Source: Lachnospiraceae bacterium
GTDB taxonomy: Bacteria > Bacillota > Clostridia > Lachnospirales > Lachnospiraceae
NCBI GenBank assembly: GCA_017634455.1
Contig: JAGBNK010000035.1
Coordinates: 34,778-98,777, forward strand
DNA length: 64,000 nt
Reading direction: 5' to 3'
Below the pieces are notes generated by a model. The model saw only the letters and a list, made by a program, of their open reading frames with translations. It was not told the origin of the DNA and ran no database searches. The position numbers and the translations under genes were made by a program. Position 1 is the stretch's first letter. Every line of letters begins with the position of its first letter. Positions 28,792 through 38,311 of the stretch are shown here, one piece after another.

Positions 28792-30381
28792 ATGGACACT
28801 ACTAAATTTATAGAAGAGGGGAAGGGAATTCTGGGTATTGAATTCGGTTCAACCAGAATCAAAGCTATCTTAATTAACGACAGCTATCAGGTAATAGCAT
28901 CAGGTGATTTTGAGTGGGAGAATCATCTGGAAAATGGATTCTGGACATATCATGAAGATGAGATATGGACAGGATTGCAAACCAGCTATTCAAATCTAAA
29001 GCAGGATGTAAAAGCAAAGTACGGAGTTGACCTAAAGGAAGTAAAAGCTATGGGATTCAGCGCTATGATGCATGGCTATCTGGCTTTTGATAATAAGGGC
29101 AATATGCTTGTTCCTTTTAGAACCTGGAGAAATGCTACAACAGCAGAAGCTGCCAAGATTTTGCGCGAGAAATTTCAATATAATATTCCTGAGAGATGGT
29201 CGATAGCTCATTTATATCAGGCTATATTGAACAAAGAGAGTCATGTAAGTGATATTGACTACATTACAACTCTGGCAGGTTATGTGCACTGGAAATTGAC
29301 AGGTGAGAAATGTCTAGGCGTGGGTGATGCGTCAGGTATGTTTTCAATTGATTCTAAGACAGGTAATTATGATCAGGGGAAGATGGAAATATTTAACAAG
29401 TTGGTAGAAGGGGAAAACCTACCTTGGAATCTGTGTGATATCTTACCAGAGGTTAAAACTGCTGGTGAAGTGGCTGGTTATCTCACAAGTGAAGGAGCTA
29501 AGCTTCTAGATCCAAGTGGAGACTTAAAGCCAGGATGCCCTCTTGCTCCTGCTGAGGGAGATGCAGGAACAGGAATGGTTGCCACCAATAGCGTGAAGCA
29601 GAGAACGGGAAATGTATCTGCAGGAACATCAGTATTTGCCATGGTAGTATTGGAATCTGAGTTACAGAACTTCTATCCTCAGATTGATATGGTAACAACT
29701 CCTGATGGAAGTCTGGTGGCAATGGTTCATGCCAACAATTGTACAAGCGATATTAATGCCTGGGTAAATATTTTAAAAGAATCCATGGAAGCGTATGGTG
29801 TTGAAGTGGATACAGGCAAGCTTTATACAACATTATTTAACAAAGCCTTGGAGGGAGATGCTGATTGTGGCGGATTGCTGACTTATGGCTTTATCTCTGG
29901 GGAAAATATTATGGAATGTCCTACAGGCAGACCTATGTATATACGAAGTGAAAATGCACGATTTAATCTGGCTAATTTCATGAGAAGTCATATATATAGT
30001 GCATTTGGAGCTTTAAAGGTTGGAATGGACCTGCTTCAGAAGGAAGAAAAAATTGCAATCGATACACTCTATGGTCATGGTGGAATATTTAAAACTCCTG
30101 GAGTTGCTCAGAGATTTCTGGCTGCGGCTATGAATACACCAATTTCTGTTATGGCTACAGCTGGAGAGGGCGGCCCATGGGGGATGGCAGTGTTGGCAGC
30201 ATATTTATCAGAATCTGATAACATGAAGCTGGAAGATTTCCTGGAGAAGGAAGTATTCAAGGGAAGTGATATAGATACAATTGCGCCTGAGGACAATGAA
30301 GTGGCAGGATTCGAGACATATATTGATAATTTTAAAGCTGTTATTGGAGCTGAAAGAGAAGCTATCAATGGAATGAAGTAG
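28792..30381 (+). CDS. FGGY-family carbohydrate kinase, probable ribulokinase-like
   Basis: This 529-residue protein has the FGGY kinase fold. The N-terminal phosphate-binding segment is LGIEFGSTRIKAILIND and the second domain contains GTGMVATNS and GNVSAGTSVFAMV. A late glycine-rich GHGGIFKTPGVAQRF motif resembles the adenosine-binding region. It phosphorylates a sugar with ATP. The next gene, araD, starts 18 bases later, so an L-ribulose or related pentulose substrate is the best inference. It is not a classical AraB in length or motifs. An in-frame ATG at 28771 is rejected because GGAGGAGAGG lies between it and the ATG at 28792. Confidence 0.82.
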   Translation: MDTTKFIEEGKGILGIEFGSTRIKAILINDSYQVIASGDFEWENHLENGFWTYHEDEIWTGLQTSYSNLKQDVKAKYGVDLKEVKAMGFSAMMHGYLAFDNKGNMLVPFRTWRNATTAEAAKILREKFQYNIPERWSIAHLYQAILNKESHVSDIDYITTLAGYVHWKLTGEKCLGVGDASGMFSIDSKTGNYDQGKMEIFNKLVEGENLPWNLCDILPEVKTAGEVAGYLTSEGAKLLDPSGDLKPGCPLAPAEGDAGTGMVATNSVKQRTGNVSAGTSVFAMVVLESELQNFYPQIDMVTTPDGSLVAMVHANNCTSDINAWVNILKESMEAYGVEVDTGKLYTTLFNKALEGDADCGGLLTYGFISGENIMECPTGRPMYIRSENARFNLANFMRSHIYSAFGALKVGMDLLQKEEKIAIDTLYGHGGIFKTPGVAQRFLAAAMNTPISVMATAGEGGPWGMAVLAAYLSESDNMKLEDFLEKEVFKGSDIDTIAPEDNEVAGFETYIDNFKAVIGAEREAINGMK

Positions 30382-30399
30382 TATATAGGAGGATAGCGG

Positions 30400-31101
30400 A
30401 TGTTAGAGGAATTGAAGAAACAGGTGTATGAGGCAAATATGCTACTGCCAAAGTATAACTTGGTAACATTTACTTGGGGAAATGTAAGTGGAATAGACAG
30501 AGAAGCTGGACTTTTTGTGATTAAGCCTAGCGGTGTAGATTATGATAAATTAACTCCAGAGGATATGGTTGTTGTAGATTTACAGGGTAATAAAGTGGAA
30601 GGACGTTATAATCCATCTTCTGATACTGCAACACATATGGTGCTATACAATAGATTTCCAGAAATTAGAGGAATCGTTCATACACATTCAACCTGGGCTA
30701 CAAGCTGGGCACAGGCTGGAAGAGGAATTCCTTGTTATGGAACAACACATGCTGATTATATATATGGTGAGGTGCCATGCGTCAGAAATCTTACAAAGGC
30801 GGAGATTGATGAAGCATATGAGTTGAATACAGGTGTTTTGATTGCAGATCATTTTACAGAGAAAAAAATAAATCCTGTAGCAACCCCGGCAGTTTTGTGC
30901 AAGAACCATGGTCCATTTACCTGGGGTAAGGATGCTATGGAAGCTGTGCACAATGCTGTTGTATTGGAGGAGGTTGCAAAGATGGCGGCAAATACTGAAG
31001 TAATTAATTCGCAAGTACAACCGGCTCCTCAGGAACTACAGGATAAACATTATTATAGAAAGCATGGTGAAAATGCTTATTATGGACAGTCAGAGAATTA
31101 A
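30400..31101 (+). CDS. araD: L-ribulose-5-phosphate 4-epimerase
   Basis: This 233-residue class II aldolase-family protein has TWGNVSG near residue 25, KPSGVDYD near 45, the zinc-binding HTHS pair near residues 95-97, and a third His in KNHGPFTWG near 168. It should convert L-ribulose 5-phosphate to D-xylulose 5-phosphate, feeding the pentose phosphate pathway. The kinase upstream would supply the substrate. No isomerase is present in the window. The start follows GGAGG. The gene ends 4 bases from the convergent trmB. Confidence 0.88.
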   Translation: MLEELKKQVYEANMLLPKYNLVTFTWGNVSGIDREAGLFVIKPSGVDYDKLTPEDMVVVDLQGNKVEGRYNPSSDTATHMVLYNRFPEIRGIVHTHSTWATSWAQAGRGIPCYGTTHADYIYGEVPCVRNLTKAEIDEAYELNTGVLIADHFTEKKINPVATPAVLCKNHGPFTWGKDAMEAVHNAVVLEEVAKMAANTEVINSQVQPAPQELQDKHYYRKHGENAYYGQSEN

Positions 31102-31105
31102 TAGA

Positions 31106-31762
31106 TTATCTGCTGCATATTAATTTACAAATAGGATTACCTTGAGAGGAGAACTTCTCCTCGTACTCTGTCATGATATTTCCTTCATTTAAGGAAGCAT
31201 CATGATGGAGGTCATAGGTATGAGCATCTAAATGCCATATATCTGAGTTATTAATTTCATCCAAAGAGAAGTTGAACAAATCAGCATTATCTGTCTTGAA
31301 TTCAATTCTACCATCAGACTTCAATATCTTATTATATCTGGCCAGAAATTCTGAGGAAGTGAGACGGCGCTTGGCATGTCTGTCCTTTGGCCATGGATCA
31401 GAGAAGTTCAGATATATTCTATCAACCTCACCTTTAGAAAAAATAGTATCAATATTTTTGGCATCGAAGCATAGAAACTTCAGATTATCCAAGTGTTCGC
31501 CAGATTCAACCAAAGCTTCCATTTTCTGAACAGCTCTAAGTGTTACGCTGGTATATCGTTCGATACCAATATAATTAATATCTGGATGAGCCTTGGCCAT
31601 GTTCATTATAAATTGACCTTTACCCATACCGATTTCTATATGTAATTCCTGTTTTTTGGGAAACAGGTCATGCCATTTTCCAATATTAGCTTCTGGATTT
31701 TGAATACAATAAGGGCTGTTTGATACAACTTCGTCTGCCCCGGGAATATTTCTTAAACGCAT
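31106..31762 (-). CDS. trmB: tRNA (guanine46-N7)-methyltransferase TrmB
   Basis: This 218-residue SAM-dependent enzyme methylates G46 in the tRNA variable loop. It begins MRLRNIPGADE. The SAM-binding motif EIGMGKGQFI lies near residue 42, followed by YIGIERYTSVTLRA and the LNFSDPWPKDRHAKRRL signature of TrmB. The start follows GAAAGGA. It is convergent with araD with almost no gap. Confidence 0.95.
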   Translation of the reverse strand: MRLRNIPGADEVVSNSPYCIQNPEANIGKWHDLFPKKQELHIEIGMGKGQFIMNMAKAHPDINYIGIERYTSVTLRAVQKMEALVESGEHLDNLKFLCFDAKNIDTIFSKGEVDRIYLNFSDPWPKDRHAKRRLTSSEFLARYNKILKSDGRIEFKTDNADLFNFSLDEINNSDIWHLDAHTYDLHHDASLNEGNIMTEYEEKFSSQGNPICKLICSR

Positions 31763-31947
31763 AGGTTTTCCTTTCTATTATATGAAATGTAAATGCATAA
31801 ATGCCTAGCTATTATAACATAGCTACATAATAAAAGGGCTAATAAAATGGATTAGAAAAATTAAAATAATGAATAATTATGGGTTGCGCCTATAAAATCT
31901 AGCGATTATACTATTAGTTGTGAATCAAAAAGAATTGGAGATTTCTA

Positions 31948-33348
31948 ATGAAACTATTGAAAAATTTAATAAAGAGAACCTGTATTGGATTGTGCGCATT
32001 TAGCGTGACAATCGGTACTTTGAGCATAGACTCTAAGGCGGCAGAGTATTGGCCAAGTAACGTGAGTATATCTTCTGGCGCAGCTATAGTAATGGAAGCA
32101 GAAACCGGTACTGTGCTTTATGAAAGGAACGCAGATACAGCTTATTATCCAGCAAGTATAACCAAGGTTATGACAGCATTGCTTAGCCTGGAAAACTGTG
32201 ATTTGGATGAGAAAGTTGTATTTTCAGAGGAGGCTGTATATGAGAATGAAGGTGATACATCTCATATTGCCAGAGAAGTTGGAGAAGAGATGACTCTGGA
32301 AAATGCTCTCTACGGAATGATGCTTGAGTCGGCAAATGAGTGTGCATGGGCTCTTGGTGAGCATGTGGCAGGTAGTATGCCAGCATTTATCGATATGATG
32401 AATGCCAAGGCCAAGGAGCTTGGATGTACTCATACACATTTTGCAAATCCTAATGGATTGCCAAACAAGGATCATTATGTAAGTGCTAGGGATATGGCCC
32501 TGATTGCTCAGGAAGCATATTCCATTCCAAAGTTTAGAGAGATATGTTCTACAACAGCTTATACACTTCCAGCAGATAACAAGAAGGAAGCATATAACCT
32601 GAATAACTCTCATGCTATGATCAGCAAGAATAAAACATCCAAATATATATATGACTATGCTATCGGTGGAAAGACTGGTTACACAGATGAGGCCGGAAAT
32701 ACACTTGTAACATATGCGAAGAAAGATGGAATGACACTTATTTGTGTTATTTTAAATGGTAATAACCCTGGTCATTATGAGGATACAATCAATCTCTTCG
32801 ATTATTGCTTCGCAAATTTCACAGTATACAAAGTAGCAGATAATACTTCAGTATCTGAAATTGGCGGAGATTCAAATCCGGGAATGCTATCAGAGCAGAG
32901 TAATATTATTAGAATTAATCCAGAGGATATTATTGTATTGCCAAAGGCAGCATCCTTTAAGGATACAACTGTTCAGCTGACACCAGCGCCAAAGGATTCA
33001 GAGGCAGTGGCTAATGCAGTATATAGTTACGGTGATAGAGTAGTTGGAACAGCAAATCTTATATATGAATCAGATGGTAAGGTATCATATCCATTTAACA
33101 ATGTTGACCCTGAGCACGGTGGTTCAAAACTGAAATATATTAGAATTGATTTTAAAACAGTGTTTATTTTAATTCTTGTTTTGGCTGTTATATTTGGAAT
33201 TGCATATGTTATTTATATGCAATCAGGCAAGATATTCCTATATAGACATAGAAAGAAGGAAGCAAAGCAGGGATTTAGCAAAAAGAAGACCTACAAGCGT
33301 AGAAAAAGCAAAACAATAAAACGCAGAAGAACTAGAAAAAGACACTAA
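31948..33348 (+). CDS. D-alanyl-D-alanine carboxypeptidase (PBP5/DacF type)
   Basis: This 466-residue protein is a penicillin-binding protein that trims the fifth D-Ala of peptidoglycan stems. It has a signal peptide (about 1-31, ending SKA). The catalytic motifs are SITK at 70-73, SAN at 128-130 and KTG at 242-244. A C-terminal transmembrane helix lies near residues 402-423, followed by a very basic tail of about 40 residues. The membrane anchor is a full helix rather than the usual amphipathic one. A GGAG-type site precedes the start and a strong terminator follows. Confidence 0.93.
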   Translation: MKLLKNLIKRTCIGLCAFSVTIGTLSIDSKAAEYWPSNVSISSGAAIVMEAETGTVLYERNADTAYYPASITKVMTALLSLENCDLDEKVVFSEEAVYENEGDTSHIAREVGEEMTLENALYGMMLESANECAWALGEHVAGSMPAFIDMMNAKAKELGCTHTHFANPNGLPNKDHYVSARDMALIAQEAYSIPKFREICSTTAYTLPADNKKEAYNLNNSHAMISKNKTSKYIYDYAIGGKTGYTDEAGNTLVTYAKKDGMTLICVILNGNNPGHYEDTINLFDYCFANFTVYKVADNTSVSEIGGDSNPGMLSEQSNIIRINPEDIIVLPKAASFKDTTVQLTPAPKDSEAVANAVYSYGDRVVGTANLIYESDGKVSYPFNNVDPEHGGSKLKYIRIDFKTVFILILVLAVIFGIAYVIYMQSGKIFLYRHRKKEAKQGFSKKKTYKRRKSKTIKRRRTRKRH

Positions 33349-33377
33349 AGACAATATTTAATTCCGAAAAGACAAAG

Positions 33378-33413
33378 AAAGGACAACATCAATAAAAGAT
33401 GTTGTCCTTTTTA
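33378..33413. terminator. Terminator between the carboxypeptidase and ArgR-like genes
   Basis: A perfect 13 bp stem with a 7-base loop is followed by T residues on the plus strand and by TTTC on the minus strand. It serves the plus-strand gene and possibly the convergent one. Confidence 0.8.
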
Positions 33414-33456
33414 AATATTATAACAAAGATAAATTGTTTGCAAATTGTCAGACAAT

Positions 33457-33951
33457 TTACTTTAACAGGCTTTCTATAAGCATTCCAAGGTTATTCTTGT
33501 TTTTTGTATAGAAGATTAAGCCTTTGCTGGAATCTACAATAGTTACATAGGTATTTTCAAATGTAGCAGACTCAGAAATCAATTGCAGCAGGTATGATTT
33601 GTAAGCTGGTTCTACTGCAAGGAATAATTTCTCACAATCCTCTAGAGATTCAAAAGAGGCAGATGTCTTTTTCAACATATGAGAAATCTCTTTATCCTGA
33701 TCCATTTGAGGTTTGGTTTTATTAATAATGAAATATCCATTTTCATCCTTGGGCATATTCAGATTTCTGACAGCTCGCTGAACCTGTTTTGTTAAACTGT
33801 CGCTGGCAGGATAGAGGGACTGAAAATAGTTCATAAAATCTGTGGCATTCTTGAAATGTTCATTTCTACCTTTCTCTAAGACCTCTGTCATGAGAATTCG
33901 TTTAATAATATCTTCGCATTCAACTCTTGATGGATTTTTGGTTGTAGCCAT
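33457..33951 (-). CDS. Small protein with ArgR-like layout, function unknown
   Basis: This 164-residue protein begins MATTKNPSRVECEDIIKRIL. A possible winged-helix region at about 45-80 reads SLTKQVQRAVRNLNMPKDENG. The second half could be an ArgR-type C-terminal domain with TYVTIVDSSKGLIFYT near residue 135. The resemblance is one of pattern and length, not a clear match. It could be a diverged arginine repressor or an unrelated protein. The ATG at 33951 follows AAGGAGAA. A longer frame from 34023 lacks a good site. It stands alone between the carboxypeptidase and the AbiE-like pair. Confidence 0.45.
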   Translation of the reverse strand: MATTKNPSRVECEDIIKRILMTEVLEKGRNEHFKNATDFMNYFQSLYPASDSLTKQVQRAVRNLNMPKDENGYFIINKTKPQMDQDKEISHMLKKTSASFESLEDCEKLFLAVEPAYKSYLLQLISESATFENTYVTIVDSSKGLIFYTKNKNNLGMLIESLLK

Positions 33952-34158
33952 ATATTTCTCCTTATAATTCAAATAATATTTATAAAAAGACAGAATAACC
34001 TGTCTGAAATAATAGTAGGACAAAATAGAGACAAATACAATAATAAAAAGGACATTTTTGTAAAAGATAAGGAGCCATTACAAAATTGACAAGAAAGCCC
34101 TTGAAATCATATAATACAAGAGAAAAATTACCACATATAAATGCAAGGAGTGGGCAAA

Positions 34159-34791
34159 ATGGATGTAACTAAACTTAGTAGAGCAGAAAAGAAGATATAT
34201 GATTTGGAAAGAATCCAGGAATTAATAGAAGAGAACCATGGATTAGTTCGCACTGCTCAAATAAGCGATTTAGGAATAGATTACAGAAGAGTAAAAGCCT
34301 TGGCTGAGGAGGGAGAGTTGATCCGGGTGAAAAACGGATATTACTCTGCCAGAAGTTATAAAGGAAATGAAGAAGAATTAATAGTTCAAATGTTTCCAGA
34401 TGGAATATTTACCATGGAGACTGCTTTATATTATTACGGATATTTGGAGAATAAGCCTTTTGGATGGCATATTGCAGTGGACAAAAACAAATCCAGATCC
34501 AGATTCAAAATCGACTATCCTAATGTGATTCCCTACTATACTGAGCCAAAGGTTATGTCTATAGGTGCAACCACAATTGAGGTGGCTGGTCATACCATGG
34601 GAATATTTACCAAGGAGAGAGTGGTATGTGATTGCCTGAAATATCAGGACAAAATGGATAGAGAGGATTTCAAGAAAGCTATCCTGAAATATATCCTGGA
34701 CGAAGAGAAGGATGTGGCAGCTTTGATGGAAATTGCCAGAGAGCGAAAGGTCACAGGCAAAGTTCAGAGTATGATAGGAGTATGGCTGTAA
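34159..34791 (+). CDS. AbiEi-family antitoxin / transcriptional regulator
   Basis: This 210-residue protein has the type IV antitoxin AbiEi layout. An N-terminal winged helix reads LVRTAQISDLGIDYRRVKALAEEGELIRVKNGYY. A C-terminal domain follows, with IFTMETALYYYGYLENKP and KERVVCDCLKYQDKMD. AbiEi proteins repress their own operon and counteract an AbiEii nucleotidyltransferase. The ATG at 34159 follows AAGGAG. The next gene starts six bases after its stop and is the expected partner position. Confidence 0.82.
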   Translation: MDVTKLSRAEKKIYDLERIQELIEENHGLVRTAQISDLGIDYRRVKALAEEGELIRVKNGYYSARSYKGNEEELIVQMFPDGIFTMETALYYYGYLENKPFGWHIAVDKNKSRSRFKIDYPNVIPYYTEPKVMSIGATTIEVAGHTMGIFTKERVVCDCLKYQDKMDREDFKKAILKYILDEEKDVAALMEIARERKVTGKVQSMIGVWL

Positions 34792-34797
34792 AATACA

Positions 34798-35670
34798 ATG
34801 ATTAGTACTAAGCTGTTGGAATTAAAAAGTGATGAATTGAATATAGCATTTACAAATCTTCTGGCGGGAGCCACAGCGGAGATGGCAGTGAATGCCATGG
34901 CTCATAGCAATATGAAAAATAATATGTGGTTGTGTAACGGAGATGATATTGGCATAGATACCTATAAGCTTAAATCTGTTACGGCTATTAGATATGTATA
35001 TGGTGGAAATAAGACCATGGAAGAAGTGATTTCTGAGACAGAAGCTTGTCTGAGTCATGTCTTTATGGAAAATAATTACAAGATTTTATCGGTGAAAACA
35101 GAGAATAAGACAAATAGTATTGACTTTGCTCATATTTATATGGAATTGGAGCTGGAGGAGAAATATGTGCCTCTCGATATAGGTCTAAAGGTGATGAAAG
35201 ACACATCAGTACTGCCATATACCAGGAGTTTTAAGTTGCTTTGTGAGAATAATGAGAATGTGGAGTATCTACATTTTCCAGCAGAGGAGGCTCTGTGTCA
35301 TCACATCTGTGAGATTATGAAGAAGATGGAACTTATAAATGAGATGCATCATTATTATGAGGTTTATAAGATTTTGAATATGCATTCTCTAGAAGGTCGC
35401 AAGATGAGAGACATATTAAATGAGAAATGCGACGAGGCTCATATAAAGAAGGAAGCCAAGACCTATACTACTCTATATAGCTACAGGGATTATAAGTATA
35501 TGGAGAAGAAGTGGAAGACATTTCTCAAGAAAGAAAAGAGAGTGGAACCGGCATGGCAGGAGATTATGGACAAGATTAATGATTTCTTAGAGCCAATCTG
35601 GGGAGCAGTTGTGGAGGACAGAATATTCTTTGGTGATTGGATGCCAGAGCTTGGAAGATATCTGGATTAG
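34798..35670 (+). CDS. Putative AbiEii-like partner, diverged
   Basis: This 290-residue protein sits where the AbiEii toxin would be. A central part reads PLDIGLKVMKDTSVLPYTRSF and then HFPAEEALCHHICEIMKK. This recalls the part of AbiEii/AbiGii proteins that precedes the helical domain. However, I do not see the nucleotidyltransferase GS...DxD core in the N-terminal half, so it may be degenerate or a different family. No good ribosome binding site precedes the ATG, so translation is probably coupled to the antitoxin gene. The gene ends next to a 40-base tandem duplication. Confidence 0.5.
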   Translation: MISTKLLELKSDELNIAFTNLLAGATAEMAVNAMAHSNMKNNMWLCNGDDIGIDTYKLKSVTAIRYVYGGNKTMEEVISETEACLSHVFMENNYKILSVKTENKTNSIDFAHIYMELELEEKYVPLDIGLKVMKDTSVLPYTRSFKLLCENNENVEYLHFPAEEALCHHICEIMKKMELINEMHHYYEVYKILNMHSLEGRKMRDILNEKCDEAHIKKEAKTYTTLYSYRDYKYMEKKWKTFLKKEKRVEPAWQEIMDKINDFLEPIWGAVVEDRIFFGDWMPELGRYLD

Positions 35671-35730
35671 TAAATTTTGATTGCCAAAGCAGGGACGATA
35701 TCTAGATTAGAAGATTTTGATTGCCAAAGC
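35651..35730 (+). repeat. Imperfect 40-base tandem duplication
   Basis: Sequence around the stop codon of the AbiEii-like gene is repeated once with a 40-base period. GATATCTGGATTAG and TTTTGATTGCCAAAGC recur as GATATCTAGATTAG and TTTTGATTGCCAAAGC. The first copy includes the last codons of the gene. This looks like a replication-slippage duplication. Confidence 0.7.
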
Positions 35731-35803
35731 TAGATAAATGTTAGAAGTAGAAAGTATGCCTGGGATTGGTAATCGTAATAAAAAATAGGTTAAAGGAATT
35801 AAA

Positions 35804-37216
35804 ATGTTAATAGATAAATTGGAAGAGTATAGCAAAGAGGGAGTGTATCCCTTTCATATGCCAGGTCATAAACGGCAGGGAATTACCATGCCGGAACCTG
35901 TTTCCATTGATATAACAGAGATTGAGGGATTTGATGACCTGCATCATCCTCGGGAAATTTTGAGGGAAGAGCAGGAGCGTATAGCCGGAATTTATCATTC
36001 TAGTAGAAGTTATATTCTGGTAAATGGTTCCAGCTGTGGAAATATCTGTGGTATATTTGATGCCTGCAATTGTAATGACAAGATAATAATAGGGAGAAAT
36101 GCTCATAAAAGTGTATATCACGGGGCGATTCTTCGCAGACTACAAGTAGCATATGTGACTCCACAGGTTACAGAGGAAAATGTGGCAACCATTGTGGGAG
36201 TGGCAGGCTATAGACAGGTCATGGATGAAAATCCTGACGCCAAGGCAATAATGGTTACATCTCCTACATATGAAGGTTTTGTTGAGCCATTGCAGGAGAT
36301 TGTGGAATTAGCCCACAGCAGGAAAATGGCGGTTATAGTTGACGCAGCTCACGGTGCACACCTGGGATTTCATTCATATTTTCCAGAGAATCCGGTGGAG
36401 TCAGGTGCTGATTATGTGATTATGAGTCTGCATAAGACTTTGCCAGCCATGACACAGACTGCAGTTATTCATGTGAATGCTTCTGAAACCAGAATAGAGG
36501 ATTATCTCCATATGTTTCAGACCAGTTCACCATCCTATGTACTTATGGGCTCAGTAAGTAAATGTATGAATTTCCTGGAGGAAAAGCCAGATATCTTTGA
36601 AGAGTATGCTAAGAAGCTGGAAGAGTTTTATAGAAATACCAGGGATTTAAAGGCCTTGAGTATATGGCCGGTAAGTGGGGATGAAAATATTTGTTTAGCT
36701 AGAGATCCATCAAAGATAGTAATAGGTTGTAATGGATATATTACAGGGCCGCAATTGGCGAAGACTTTAAGACAGGATTATAAGATTGAGACGGAGATGA
36801 GCTCTTTTGACTATGTTTTGGCCATGACATCTGTTATGGATACAGAGGAGGGATTTCATAGATTGAATGAGGCTCTTCACGAGCTTGATAAAACATTTAT
36901 CACAGAAAAGGGCCTTAAGAATGTGGATAGATCACAGCAGCAGCCTAAGTCCCGGGGGATAGTTTATGGAAAGAAAGTTATGGAAATGTATGAAGCGAAG
37001 GATCGCCAGATACAGCAGATAGCTATTGATGATATGGAAAATGTACTTGGAAAGGTATGTGGAAGCATAGTGGCTATATATCCTCCGGGAATTCCGATTT
37101 GTGTACCTGGGGAAGAGATAGGTTCTGCCCAATTGAATCTGATAAAGGATGCAATGGCAGCAGGCTTGACAGTCACAGGATTGGCAGAGGATAAATACCT
37201 GGAAGTTGTCAATTAA
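35804..37216 (+). CDS. Orn/Lys/Arg decarboxylase-family PLP enzyme (YaaO-like)
   Basis: This 470-residue PLP enzyme belongs to the fold I ornithine/lysine/arginine decarboxylases. Motifs seen are FHMPGHKR near residue 20, SSCGNICGIFDACN near 75, VIVDAAHGAHLG near 180 and the PLP-binding SLHKTLPAMTQ near 205. Lysine, arginine or ornithine decarboxylation is likely, but the substrate is unclear. It is the first gene of a run that matches the B. subtilis yaaO to rsmI cluster. It is shorter than the E. coli biodegradative decarboxylases, like YaaO. It overlaps a longer frame of the next gene, whose preferred start is downstream. Confidence 0.85.
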   Translation: MLIDKLEEYSKEGVYPFHMPGHKRQGITMPEPVSIDITEIEGFDDLHHPREILREEQERIAGIYHSSRSYILVNGSSCGNICGIFDACNCNDKIIIGRNAHKSVYHGAILRRLQVAYVTPQVTEENVATIVGVAGYRQVMDENPDAKAIMVTSPTYEGFVEPLQEIVELAHSRKMAVIVDAAHGAHLGFHSYFPENPVESGADYVIMSLHKTLPAMTQTAVIHVNASETRIEDYLHMFQTSSPSYVLMGSVSKCMNFLEEKPDIFEEYAKKLEEFYRNTRDLKALSIWPVSGDENICLARDPSKIVIGCNGYITGPQLAKTLRQDYKIETEMSSFDYVLAMTSVMDTEEGFHRLNEALHELDKTFITEKGLKNVDRSQQQPKSRGIVYGKKVMEMYEAKDRQIQQIAIDDMENVLGKVCGSIVAIYPPGIPICVPGEEIGSAQLNLIKDAMAAGLTVTGLAEDKYLEVVN

Positions 37217-37262
37217 TAATGGCTATATTATACTTGAAATACTAATAAAACTAGGAGATCTC

Positions 37263-37850
37263 ATGGGAAAAATATTTTGCATAATCGGCAAAAGTTCGAC
37301 GGGAAAAGACACAATATATAAAAAGATTTTGGATAGAGATGATTTACATTTAAAACAGATAGTATCCTATACTACAAGACCAATTCGCGCAGGGGAAGTG
37401 GATGGAATTGAATATCATTTCTGCACACAGGAGGAGAAGGAAAATCTCAGAAGTGCGGGAAAGGTTATTGAGATTCGCAGCTATGACACTATACACGGTC
37501 AGTGGGATTACTTCACTGTGGATGATGACCAGGTGGATTTAACAGAGAATAACTACCTGATTATAGGGACTTTGGAATCATTTATGAAAATCAAGGAGTA
37601 CTATGGTGAAGAAGTAGTTATTCCTATTTATATTGAGGTTGAGGATGGAGTGAGACTCAGCAGAGCTCTGAATCGAGAAATGAAGCAAAGCCATCCTAAA
37701 TATGAGGAAATGTGTAGAAGATTTCTGGCGGATGCCAAGGACTTCTCGGAGGAAAATCTCCAGAAAGCACACATAGACAAAGTGTTTGAAAACAAAAATT
37801 TGGACGATATAGAAGATGAGATAGCAGAGTACATCAAATCACAGATGTAG
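37263..37850 (+). CDS. Guanylate kinase-family nucleotide kinase
   Basis: This 195-residue P-loop kinase has the Walker A GKSSTGKDT near residue 8 and the guanylate kinase signature SYTTRPIRAGEVDGIEYHF near residues 40-58. In the B. subtilis version of this cluster the corresponding place holds thymidylate kinase (tmk). Here it is a guanylate kinase relative, and the true substrate is uncertain. The start at 37263 has AGGAGA six bases before it. A longer frame from 37206 overlaps the decarboxylase gene and lacks support. Confidence 0.85.
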   Translation: MGKIFCIIGKSSTGKDTIYKKILDRDDLHLKQIVSYTTRPIRAGEVDGIEYHFCTQEEKENLRSAGKVIEIRSYDTIHGQWDYFTVDDDQVDLTENNYLIIGTLESFMKIKEYYGEEVVIPIYIEVEDGVRLSRALNREMKQSHPKYEEMCRRFLADAKDFSEENLQKAHIDKVFENKNLDDIEDEIAEYIKSQM

Positions 37851-37862
37851 AAAGTGTGACAT

Positions 37863-38303
37863 ATGGATATTAAGGTAAATAATGTGAATCCGGTGAATCA
37901 GGTTCCAGATACTGCCAAGACACCGGAAAGTGGAGAAAATTTCAAATTTACTTTGACCAGTGCCATAGAGGATGCTGAGCTTCAGCAGAAGTTAGATGGT
38001 ATGCTTACGGATATTACCAAGCAGGGGGAGCTTATTGCCCGACATATGGATATTCGTGACATGAAGAAGTACAGAGGCCTCATTAAGGATTTCTTAAATG
38101 AGGTGGTAAACCGCTCTCACAAATTTTCCAGAGAGAACTTCCTGGATCGAAGAGGTCGCCATAGAGTCTATGGTATTGTGAAGTTGGTGGATGAGAATTT
38201 GGACAAGCTGGCAGAGGCTTTGGTGGCAGATGAGATTGATCACATAGAGATTCTCAGTCGAATAGATGAGATTAGAGGACTTCTGCTGGATATAACAACC
38301 TAA
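37863..38303 (+). CDS. yaaR: YaaR/DUF327 family protein
   Basis: This 146-residue soluble helical protein matches the YaaR family: [21 protein letters not shown] near residue 60 and [15 protein letters not shown] near 110. Its function is unknown. It keeps the conserved position before holB and follows the kinase gene by 12 bases. Confidence 0.85.
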   Translation: MDIKVNNVNPVNQVPDTAKTPESGENFKFTLTSAIEDAELQQKLDGMLTDITKQGELIARHMDIRDMKKYRGLIKDFLNEVVNRSHKFSRENFLDRRGRHRVYGIVKLVDENLDKLAEALVADEIDHIEILSRIDEIRGLLLDITT

Positions 38304-38311
38304 GGAGCAAT

